NCBI GenBank assembly: GCA_001600055.1
Contig: BCIV01000002.1
Location: forward strand, 624,287 to 688,286
Length of the DNA stretch: 64,000 bases
Reading direction: 5' to 3'
Source of the DNA: Filobasidium wieringae
Taxonomy: Eukaryota > Basidiomycota > Tremellomycetes > Filobasidiales > Filobasidiaceae
Positions 55,733 through 64,000 of this stretch are shown here, in pieces. The position numbers and the translations under genes are program-made. The notes under the pieces were generated by a model. It had not been told where the DNA came from, made no database searches, and saw only the letters and a list, made by a program, of their open reading frames with translations. Each line of letters begins with the position of its first letter. Positions within the stretch are counted from its first letter, which is position 1.

Positions 55733-56745
55733 CAAAGATCTGCATTGTATTACACAAGCATGGAAAGGGTCCGAATGATGGGATATAATGGTTCTTTCGC
55801 TGATTTTACAACCATGTCATGCACATATCCTAAAACCAGGGTCTTCCAGTATAGCGGTCTTACATTATTCCAGTCTTAAACTATCCTTCCATGAAGGGGA
55901 GCTTCTTAGTGATGAACCATTTCCATCGTCATTTGACTCGACGATGTGGCCAAAACCTTAGACTGAGACAGGCTAGGCTGTTTGCTTTATTGGAATCGGC
56001 CATGGAGCGATAACTCGCGCCAGAAGCTAGATTGGAAGGCACGATCATGCTTATTTGCTGCGTAATCACATACCACGTCAAGCTGCAATAACAAACAATG
56101 TAGGAGGAGAAACATTCGATAAAGCGTTGGGACAGGGACTATGAATTTCTTCAACTACGTAGTCACATATTGTACCGCTACAAATCGTCTTCGCCAACGC
56201 GATAGGGGTAGTTTGCACGGTACCTTACCACCCGATCTCACGGATACTTGAACAAATGATTTACGTCTTGAGACGTTTTGTTGGAGCTGAGGAGTGAAGA
56301 ATCGCTGCGGCAGATGCCTGGCATCCGTAACGACAAATAGCTTCTGGAGCAACTCCCTCGGTACAGCGACGCTCGTTGTTGCTGCCCATTTCCGCCGTCT
56401 ATCATGCTTCTGTTGTCCGGAAGCCAAGCCAATGACTCTAGAGAGTGTGATGAGGTGTCTTGGAGGAAAGGCGAGCGGCTTGGGATGCGTATCTTGTTTA
56501 AATTACCCATCAGTAGCTAGCAGCGTGAGCCGCGCGCAGGTCGAAACGAGCCTAATACCGTCGATTTCTGGGAGGCGAAATGATGTAGAACATCGGCTAT
56601 GACGACCGCTGTCTGAGAGTGACATCACACGGAGAAGCTCCGGCCACTCAACCCCCACGCCAGTCAAACGCGATGGGATCGATGATTCCGCCCGATTTCT
56701 TGTTCTCTTGTTCGAGAATACCGTGACCCGCATGTACCTAGCCCT
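55733..56745. other. Intergenic stretch, no gene supported
   Basis: About 1 kb. Overlapping frames on both strands at 56155-56733 (Cys- and Ser-rich) mirror one another and have no domain. The 3' flank of the gene-family copy B begins at its right end. Confidence 0.45.
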
Positions 56746-57201
56746 TCAGCCATACCGGTTGCCAAAGGATAAAACGTCCCTGACCCACGTAGATACCGTC
56801 CGGTCCCTTTGGTCTAAGTCTTGGACTTGCACAAATCTGAGATATGCAGATGGTCTGCTTATCACATTGTGCTCTACCAGATAATCTCTCGTCTGCTCAC
56901 CCTGCGCCGACACCTTCTGTAACTGACAAACCATAGCTTAGTTGTTTAGTGAAATCAAGTACGGCTTTTGTCAAGGTGCTTTCTTGTGCAAGTCTAGATA
57001 GAAATCCATGAGAACTGTATATAGTGGATACCGTCCAGGCCACAACTCCAAGCTGAGTAAAAGCGCCAACATTAATACTACTAGCTGGAGTTGAATATCG
57101 AATTCCAGATAACAACCGCACGTCGCCCCTATGATCATCCCCACGCCTGCGGCACGTTCATGCTCGTAAGCGCGATTGTTTACGCTGTAGATTGTAAACA
57201 A
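56746..57201 (-). pseudogene. Copy B of the dispersed gene family, frameshifted
   Basis: It matches copy A (1735-2157) across CGCY, LMLALLLSLELWPGRYPLYT, VLMDFYLD, TKQLSYGLSVTEGVGAG and DLDQRDRTVSTWVRDVL. Two differences stand out. Between the DFYLD and KQLSYG codons copy B is one nucleotide shorter than copy A, so the frame breaks. After GVGAG there is a 64-nt GT-AG intron (56837-56900, GTGAGC donor, CTCAG acceptor) that copy A lacks; removing it restores the alignment to the residue. Upstream it reads RAYEHERAAGVGMIIGATCG, hydrophobic like a membrane segment. The family is unknown to me. Confidence 0.5.
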
Positions 57202-57313
57202 ACTCAGAGACCTGCGGCCGCGAACTCGTATATCACTATCTCTTCCACATCAGTCTAGCCAACTTATAGCTCATAGGAAGCGTTGACGGGCTGACCATCA
57301 CAATAGATAAATC

Positions 57314-58037
57314 ATGGCATCCTCCTCTGCAGTGAATCCCTAGTGAGCTCTCACTAGAAACCAGTTCCCTCGGGCAAGCTCCTCACACATGCGACTCACA
57401 GTGCAGGACATCCGGAATGCTCAGAATTGGAAGCTGAAGTGCTATGGGAATATAGTAAATTAGCTGGAGTAATACGGAGGGTATGTGTCTTGTCCGGTGT
57501 GTTGTGTTAATGGATAAAGGCACCAATACTGACGGGTATATCCTTTCTTTCTTTTCACCACTTCTGAACCGCAATTGATTCTGTACCACTATCTTATTTG
57601 GACATCTTTTCTGCTTCAGATCGACAATCTGGCAAAAGAGACTGCGGAAAATCCGAATGATAAGCTGTTAAATGACTTGCGAGCATTGGAGAAGAAGATG
57701 GGTCTGGTTTTGACGCTGGTGAGAACTCCTGCCTTTTCTCCCAGATCCGTAGATCACTATGCTCATCGCTTGTCTCAACTACTTTTTTTTTCTCTATGCC
57801 CATTTTCACCCCTTCTTGAACGCACCATCTCCGGCTTATTCATCGTCGCTCATCGAAAAACAGTTCAAAGCGTCAGTATGGGCAATGATCACGGACAACG
57901 AAGCGGCAGAGGAACAGCGTAAATTGGATCTTGAGATACAACGGCGGAGAGAAGAACTGAGCAGAGAAGAGTCAAGAATGGACGACTCGAGGAATGATTC
58001 GAGGATGCACCAGCGAAGGGCAGACGATAGCTTTTAG
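57314..58037 (+). CDS. DAD3: DASH/Dam1 complex subunit Dad3
   Basis: Exon 1 is only 11 codons and a partial (MASSSAVNPY), exon 2 gives HPECSELEAEVLWEYSKLAG, and exon 3 has IDNLAKETAENPNDKLLNDL with LRALEKKMGLVLTL. Exon 4 starts FKASVWAMI. The LRALEKKMGLVLTLFKASVW block matches the EIEVKIGLVGTLLKGSVYSL block of yeast Dad3. The NPYxGHPE start is typical of basidiomycete Dad3. The DASH ring couples kinetochores to microtubule ends. The tail after the core is a charged, Arg/Glu/Asp-rich helix longer than in yeast. The stop is at 58035-58037. Confidence 0.9.
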
Positions 58038-58343
58038 GAGCGACGATATTTGGATACCGATCATAATTAGCTCAGCGTTGTATGATACCTCTTGATGAGG
58101 ACTGTATACTTTTCCTACACAAGCAAGTGGATCAGTGTCTAAGCACGAATCACGATTCTGGTCAGAATTATGTCCACCTTTTTGTGAATTGAGAAGCGCA
58201 TCAGAAAGCCTCACCTGTCACGCAACTGATCGCCGGAGAGACCTGAAACTTACTTGAACTTGAACGGACGTGAAAACTCGTTCAAACCAACGGCAAAAAG
58301 TAAAGAACACCACCGCTGTCAGACCGATATCCTAATCAGTAGA
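58038..58343. other. Short intergenic stretch
   Basis: About 300 bp between DAD3 and the EXPERA gene, both on the plus strand. It holds the DAD3 3' UTR and the next promoter; nothing else was seen. Confidence 0.5.
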
Positions 58344-59234
58344 ATGGCTCGTGTCCCTCTCTCTTCTCGGCCTCTGGATAGGTTATGGTTCATTTGGTTC
58401 GTGGTAAGTGTCGGTTAATCAAGAACCCAACCTGAGTTGTCTCATTTTCGGTTTATCGTCTTCCAGGTTCACATTGTTCGTCTAACTTGGTAGCCAAATT
58501 TGGACAGCAAACTCACTCCCAAATGGTTTATGGTAGCCTTTGACCGCTCTGATCGACGGACAAGCTGTGTATCCCAAACATCTCGTTCCCACGGCCGTCC
58601 GCGCTCTTTACCTTCAAGCTTTGCAATTCAGTAAGGATGCCTTGATGTTGGGCATGGAAGCCGGAGATCCTGCTCTATTTTGGTTCAAAGGATTGTGAGT
58701 ACGCTGACCGAGTTGACGCTGCATGAATACACCGTTTGATAATACTATATATGCAATGGAGTAGCTTGATGCTAGAAGTCTGGTTCCAACTTCCGCTCTT
58801 CTTCGTTGGAGCTTACTGCATGTACTACAGTAAGTCACGTTCAGAAAGAGACATACAGTGCAGCTTACTGAGAGGTGCTTTCCGTTCCTCCTAGACGTCA
58901 AGCGTGTATACCGTGAGCCCGCAGGTCTGCTCGAAGGCTATGCCATTCTGACTATTCCAGCCTTTACTGCTTAGCTTTACTTCTCATCTACTCAGCATCG
59001 GTTTGCACGACTCTCATCCCTTGTCTGCAACACATCATCTCTCCTCCTCCCTCATCGGCTTCTCCTAAACTAGCCCAACTCGCCAAGAAGGACGACTTCC
59101 AGCTCTACTTTGGGCTTTCAACCTATATCCCGTTCTTATTGATTCCCATGGTGATGATGATCGATATGGCGATGAGGCTGACAAGGGTCGTCGGGGAGGT
59201 CGAGAAACGAGAGATCCGTAAAAAGCGATCATGA
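58344..59234 (+). CDS. EXPERA-domain membrane protein (TMEM97/sigma-2 receptor family)
   Basis: Four membrane segments. The start MARVPLSSRPLDRLWFIWF leads into VVHIPLTALIDGQAVYPKHL, the HIPxTxxxDxQ signature of EXPERA proteins. Then come LFWFKGLLMLEVWFQLPLFF, LLLIYSASVCTTLIPCL and LSTYIPFLLIPMVMMIDM, with a basic end (KREIRKKRS) that may be an ER retention signal. Members bind sterols and act in sterol trafficking. Exon 2 is a 9-nt microexon (58467-58475) for VHI; only with this splice pattern does the HIPLT motif form. The downstream donor is GTTCGT. The stop is at 59232-59234. Confidence 0.85.
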
Positions 59235-59429
59235 AGCGGCTCGTCATAACGTGCCTTCATCAACTATGCGAAACAAAAGTAATACCAGAACAGAATTACG
59301 CATCTGGCATGTAGAGACACTATGATACATTTGATCAAATCTAATGAGACAATATATCGATCCTCTCCATTCAGTCTAATCCTTCGCCCATATCCTGCTA
59401 GCACATCATATCTGTCCCCTAAGAGGGGT

Positions 59430-60965
59430 TCAAGCCTTCGCGTGCTCGCTGATCCTCATCTCGTCCATCCTCGCACCCAAATCGTCATGACCGCTCTTCA
59501 AGTGACCGTCCTGCACGTCCGGGTCGTTAAGGCCGTGGGATTCGTGTAGAGTGGCATTTTCCGAGCCGCTGGAAGTGGAGCTGGCCGTCGTCGTCTTTGG
59601 AGGTCCAGGAGCGGTCTCTACAGCGACTTGGCTGACGGTGGTGGTTGCTATTGGTCGTTTGGCCTGAGTCGCTGCTGGTTGAGGTTGTGCGGCGGATGTC
59701 GAGGTCTGACCATTGTACGTCTTATAATCGTATTCCGAGATCCCGACAGTACCTCCTAGAGCCTTCCAACTCTTCTTGTATTGATCTCTCTTGTCCATGG
59801 AAGCTTTGAACAAGGTTGGCCAGTACTCGTCGTGGTCATAAGCGAACTGTGGGAAAGTGGAAAAGGCTCGGTAGTCAGTAACGAGTCATACGTGCAGCAA
59901 GCGTTTCAGATCTTACAGGAAGGTCTCCACCATGATCCGTAAGTGCGGTAGGTTTTGGTAGAAGTCCATCTTTGACGAACGCCGAGTTCCACGAAACCTT
60001 TTATTTTTGATCCCGGTCGAGGTGAGTGAATGACTTGAGCTGAAATGAGAACGCGAGGACTAGAAGCTCACCTTTGCTTTCGTTACGGGATCTACGAATT
60101 TGAAGACGATATCGAGGAATCGCTTGACCATCCATGGAAGGTTAAGAATGACTGCCTGAAGTTTGACTGACGATCAGCACGAGACTTCTCGAAAGTGAGA
60201 CCCACGAGGATCATCCCGACTCACCGTTCCCAACCTTTCGGGGTAGTGCGAGCCTAAGATCTCCACAAACAACTTGGCCTGACCCATACTAGTAGGCGCC
60301 TGTTTCTTCCCCGCGAGGTCGATGACGAGACACAAGTTGCTCACTCCCGCAGGCATCATATCGATCGTCCGCTCCATCATGTAGACTGTATGTCTCATCT
60401 GTCGTTCCGAGACCTCAGTGTTGCTACGGTTGGGGAAGAAATAGAGGACAGGTCGGTTTTTGGCATCGTACCCTAGCAAGAATTCCTTTCCGCAAGGTGA
60501 TTCTGGAGAGACGTAGGAGGCCATCTGGGGAACGTCGAAGAGGGACCAAGAGTTGCGGAATTCGAGACATTTGATGAGTCGCGTACGGGTCTGAGCCACA
60601 TCATTTTTCGTTGCGATGAGGAATCTATCAAGTGACAAGGGAAGATGTTTGGCCAGTCAGTACTGATTTCCGAGGTCGGGCTTGGGGGAGAGGCAGGCGA
60701 TATGCTGTTCCTCGTGACGACCACCTCGGCTTGGCGCGAGGTCGCAGCTGGTAGGATACGTGAGATCGATCGAGACTCACCGAGCGATACATTCCTTGCT
60801 CAGCCACATCCTCTCATCGTCCGATAGATCGTTTTTGGCTTTGAACTCTTCTATGAGCTGTTGGAGCTTTTCCGGGGATGCTGCCGAGTAGGCTGAAAAG
60901 GAGGATGCTGGAGTGACGGTTGTGGAGTTGGGTTGAGGGTGGGCGATTCGATTGTAGAGGGACAT
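59430..60965 (-). CDS. Sec14-like phosphatidylinositol transfer protein (CRAL-TRIO domain)
   Basis: The N-terminal helices (PEKLQQLIEEFKAKNDLSDD, ERMWLSKECIARFLIATKND) form the CRAL-TRIO N domain. The lipid-binding domain has RPVLYFFPNRSNTEV, SNLCLVIDLAGKKQAPTSMG, SHYPERLGTVILNLPWMVKR-like junction sequence, and then LDIVFKFVDPVTKAKVSW. A Lys-Thr-rich disordered tail ends the protein. Such proteins exchange phosphatidylinositol or phosphatidylcholine between membranes. Closest by pattern are the Sfh/Csr1 types, but the subtype is not settled. Four introns were seen. ATG 60965 (MSLYNRIAHPQPN) was chosen over a long unconserved upstream frame. Confidence 0.85.
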
Positions 60966-61321
60966 TGTGGGTTGTTGGTGTGTTCGTAGTGGATGGAATA
61001 GACGAGACTGCCACTGCACTAGCTGGCTGGCTGGTATGTTGAAGAGGTGAAGACGTCGAGTCGAGTGGAAGAAAGTCGAGTGAGCGTTGGTGCGAATTGA
61101 GTTATCAATTCGTTCCCGGCCGCGGGCATGACCAATTCTCGTTATCGACCGTCTCACGGGCGACCGGACGGGCGGCGGCAACGCGTGGTTCCAGTAATTA
61201 GACCTGACGTAATCCACTTCACACCGGAGGCCACAGATAATCGCAAGTTCGTTCGGTCATATACAACCATCAATCTAGAGTCTCTCGCCCTACAGCTTTC
61301 TACCTACAACACTGTACACTA

Positions 61322-62642
61322 CTAGGACGTGGCAGCAGCAGCCCGCCTCTGCACCTCGCCTCTTCTATACCTCCAATAACTGCGCCTCATAGGATCCCAT
61401 CTATCCCCCAGCTCCTGCATCATCTTCATAGCCTCCTCGTCTCCCTCTTTCGTCTTGCTCTCCAACGCCGAATCGGCCATCCATTCCAGAGCAAAAGGTA
61501 CAGGCGGGGTCGATTGGGTGTATGTCGATACGACGTGGAGGATGGAAGATAGTGGAGTTTTGCTTTGTTTGTAAAGCGCTCGAAGGTAATTCCAAGCTGA
61601 AGCGTTATGAGGGATTCGCTCGATTTGGCTCAGCGTATAGCTGATGCACGAGGGAGGGATACGTTTCGTCAGAACCGGTGCGAGTGTCACCAGCGCTAGT
61701 GGAGACTTACCTGATTTCCTTTTCTACATCCTTCTTGCTTTGAACCCCTCCCCGAGCCATAGTCAAGTACCACCTCCATCCCCAAGCGCTATTATTCCTT
61801 CCATCCCCCTTGATCTCCTCCTCCTCCACCTCTCCAATCTTCAGGTCCGAATCCAGCATCCCCTCACACCAAGCCAGTTCCTTCCCCCAGTCCTCCTCAG
61901 CGAATCGGTCTCCCCCCTTCTCTGCATCGAGAGCAGAAAAGTGCGAAAAGATCCAGTGCAGGTAGGACCAAGTATGGTAATTCTTCGTATCCCTCAACAG
62001 TGAGGCGTGGACGAAATCGATCTCCTCCTGTAGACCCGTCGGAAGGGTGGGGGAAAGGTGAAGGAGGAGGGTCAGGCGGTGGTGCCAAACCTGATACGAT
62101 TTCAGGTTCTCTTCCGCAAACGAGTTCATCAATGCAAGTTCCGTATTGAGATCGGAGCGAAGATGGAGGAGAGTGTTGAATCGATATTGCCTGTGCTCAT
62201 GAGGGGAAAACCCGATCAGATCGATATCCTGCAAGAGCGAACCGCATTGTCAGGACTCACCAGACGGTATAATGCGCAGGATTCTTTCGAATGATGTGTT
62301 CAGTCAGATCTAGTACCCTCTCCGATTTCTCATCCGCTATCACGATCGCCCGGAAATAACCCATAGCTTCTGCATCTGTCGTATAGATCGCAACAGTTCC
62401 GGCAACATATCGTTTCAGCCCGTCGATCAGCTAAGAGGATCGTATGTACCAGGATTGCGGAGAAGAAGACTGACATTCGTCCGAGTACATGATAGGGACC
62501 AACCCGTCGGCTGGTTCTACCTGAGCAAGAGGTGTCACGTCGGACCATTGTGGTCGATCGGAATAGGGGGTATAGGCCTATATAGTGGTTGAGAATGAGA
62601 AACGAGCCAGACAGCAATTAGGAGACGATCAGGACTTACCAT
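61322..62642 (-). CDS. RAM2: Protein farnesyl/geranylgeranyl transferase alpha subunit
   Basis: Five PFTA-type helical repeats are visible: PAHYTVWQYRFNTLLHLR, SYQVWHHRLTLLLHL, KNYHTWSYLHWIF, NNSAWGWRWYLTMAR and HNASAWNYLRALYKQ. The N-terminus has YSDRPQWSDVTPLAQVEP and MYSDEYAEAMGYFRAIV, aligned with YSDEFKDAMDYFRAV of the human protein. Ram2 pairs with Ram1 or Cdc43 to prenylate CaaX proteins such as Ras and Rho. The first coding exon is only the ATG (62640-62642), followed directly by GTAAGT. The next acceptor leads to AYTPYSDRP. A later donor (GTCAGT) and a distant acceptor (GACAG) were fixed by the conserved YSDEYAEA run. Confidence 0.93.
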
Positions 62643-63043
62643 AGTGCGATTTCTGAGCGGATTCAGGTCAAGTAAGTCAAGTAGATCAAGTATGAGGATC
62701 GTATCAACCCAGTTGTTTTGTGAGGTCGAGGTTTCTGTGAGTCTTTAGACATATCGAGGATCTTATTGTCCATCCAGTTGCCAGTTGTTCATTGTTCAAT
62801 CAAAGTGGTATTTACTCAGGTGGAAATATCAGATTAATCATTGTATCTTTACGCGGATTCGCGATTTCCTGTGCCAAAATTTCGCGATTTTGCATAAAAT
62901 GGTGATCACCGGTGACCGAGATCGACCGTCACGTGACGATCAGAAGTCGAGATTATCGTCATATTGTTCTTGTCAATTCCAGCTATTCTGTGCTCATCAC
63001 ACTTGATCGATGCGACTGGTAGCAGCACTTTTCCCGTTACAGC
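62643..63043. other. Divergent promoter region of RAM2 and BCD1
   Basis: About 400 bp. It contains GGTGATCACC (62901-62910) and the 12-bp palindrome at 62927-62938, only 16 bp apart, and an A/T-rich segment between 62780 and 62850. Confidence 0.5.
62927..62938. promoter_or_regulatory. 12-bp CACGTG palindrome (E-box)
   Basis: The perfect palindrome CGTCACGTGACG lies 106 bp before the BCD1 start codon. It contains the TCACGTGA octamer found at three other intergenic sites in the window. Confidence 0.5.
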
Positions 63044-63973
63044 ATGGATCCACCTGTAGCAAGCACATCATCCACCCCGTTCTGTGCGCAATGCCAAGCC
63101 CAGCCCTCGAAATACAAATGTCCTCGATGCGCTTTACCCACCTGTTCCCTCCCCTGTTCGCAATCTCATAAACAAGTTTCAGGATGTTCCGGATTACGAG
63201 ATAAGGCAAAGAAGATCGAACTGAAGGACTACGGCTATGGGGCTATGATGGATGATTACACTTGGCTTGAAGAGGGCAGGAGAAAGGTCGAGGCTTGGGG
63301 AAAGGAGATTGGCGAGAAGGGGTTAGATAAGGAAAATATAACCGGAGCTGCTGGTGGGGATAGCGGAAGGGGAAGAGGACGCGGGAGAGGAAGAGGTCAA
63401 GATCGGGGAAGAGGAAGTGGAAGAGAGAACGTCAGGAGCACGCCTTACGATCCTGAGCAACGGCAAGAGTCACGACAATCGAGAGGAAGAGGAAGGGAAC
63501 GAGGAAGAGGACGTGGAAGAGGAGGCAGAGTGGAACAAGATAACGGATATCGAGATCGAGGAGAGATCGAAAGGAAGGATGAGACTGATCATGGTGCTAA
63601 GTTGGAAGCACATCAGGATTCACCGATGGACGGTATAACCAATATATCAGAAGCAGGACCGCCTCTCCCTCCTTCTTCAACGCAACCTACTTTGCCTCTC
63701 ATCCCTGCGACCAATACGACTGCAAATGCATCTATACCTATATCTTCAGCTTCACATACCGGTATCCCATCTTCGTCGACCAGCAACCCTATACCCGAAT
63801 TCACGACTCGTCCTCTCATACCACGCATAAAGAAAGCGCCGACCGATACCAGTGCCACTTCGACCACCAATTCGATCACGCAAACGTCTGCGAATACGAA
63901 CCACGCTCCTTCAGCTCCTCAAGCTATCAAAGGGTTGGATTTGGGGTACGGATCGGAGTCGGATGTGAACTGA
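63044..63973 (+). CDS. BCD1: HIT-type zinc finger protein, box C/D snoRNP assembly factor BCD1-like
   Basis: A single exon of 309 codons. The zf-HIT domain is FCAQC, KYKCPRC, TCSLPCSQSHK and GCSG, with Cys at about 14, 17, 26, 29, 34, 38, His 42 and Cys 48. The family motif DYTWLEEGRRKVE follows. After that comes an Arg/Gly-rich RGG-type region (residues about 105-165, GRGRGRGRGQDRGRGSGR) and a Thr/Ser/Pro-rich tail. Bcd1 is needed for stability of box C/D snoRNAs; the RGG part probably binds RNA. The purine-rich DNA at 63360-63530 is coding, not a separate repeat. Stop at 63971-63973. Confidence 0.85.
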   Translation: MDPPVASTSSTPFCAQCQAQPSKYKCPRCALPTCSLPCSQSHKQVSGCSGLRDKAKKIELKDYGYGAMMDDYTWLEEGRRKVEAWGKEIGEKGLDKENITGAAGGDSGRGRGRGRGRGQDRGRGSGRENVRSTPYDPEQRQESRQSRGRGRERGRGRGRGGRVEQDNGYRDRGEIERKDETDHGAKLEAHQDSPMDGITNISEAGPPLPPSSTQPTLPLIPATNTTANASIPISSASHTGIPSSSTSNPIPEFTTRPLIPRIKKAPTDTSATSTTNSITQTSANTNHAPSAPQAIKGLDLGYGSESDVN

Positions 63974-64000
63974 GATAGCTCAGTCGTCAACATGGAACAA

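Noticed and set aside
63360..63530. Purine-rich GGAAGAGG-type repeat tract
   Set aside because: It is the DNA for the Arg/Gly-rich RGG region of the BCD1 protein, not a separate microsatellite.
1..64000. CRISPR arrays, bacterial operons and ribosome-binding sites
   Set aside because: The window is eukaryotic: spliced genes, U6 snRNA and nuclear-type promoters. No spaced direct-repeat arrays were found.

Overview
The window reads as nuclear DNA of a basidiomycete yeast, most likely a tremellomycete (Cryptococcus/Kwoniella relatives). The evidence is compact, intron-rich genes (most introns about 50-70 nt, GTNNGT donors, short tracts before AG), a spliceosomal U6 snRNA gene, a urease accessory gene, DASH and GET pathway genes and a bacterial-type PI-PLC. 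No mobile element with intact ends, CRISPR array, rRNA or convincing tRNA was seen. The species call is an inference.

Layout. 0-8.3 kb: GET4 (cut by the edge), a decayed gene-family copy, U6 snRNA, a Rad51 paralog, MXR1, GET1, MED10 and a small presequence-bearing protein. 8.6-14 kb: two unrecognised genes, the urease accessory gene URE6 (UreF) and a small single-pass membrane protein. 14.7-24.1 kb: ATP12, PBDC1, BOL3, a PI-PLC, a long disordered protein and APS2. 24.6-28.1 kb: a small membrane protein, SHB17 and a locus of internally duplicated, uncertain coding sequence. 28.2-43.8 kb: PSF1, a proline/serine-rich protein, ATP10, a mitochondrial-type DEAD-like helicase, an SLC41/MgtE transporter, CWC24, TFIIIA, a Q/G-rich protein, HIS3 and GRX4. 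43.9-50 kb: an apparent BAR-domain/PIG-C fusion and NHX1. 50.2-64 kb: CDC26, SRP102, RAD10, a FIST-like protein, a second copy of the decayed family, DAD3, an EXPERA protein, a Sec14-like protein, RAM2 and BCD1.

Functional links visible here: two GET pathway subunits within 6 kb; two F1Fo-ATP synthase assembly factors (ATP12, ATP10) 15 kb apart; BOL3 and GRX4 of iron-sulfur metabolism; two DNA-repair genes (Rad51 paralog, RAD10) that both appear to use GC-AG introns. CACGTG palindromes recur in intergenic promoter regions, and HIS3 carries a Gcn4-type TGAGTCA site.

The points most worth a second look are the BAR-PIG-C reading frame, three verified microexons (8, 9 and 9 nt), the intron placed directly after the RAM2 start codon, the dispersed pair of gene-family copies that differ by a clean intron and a frameshift, and the duplicated locus at 26.6-28.1 kb. 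All exon structures were assembled by eye from splice signals and protein-family conservation; no search or RNA evidence was available.
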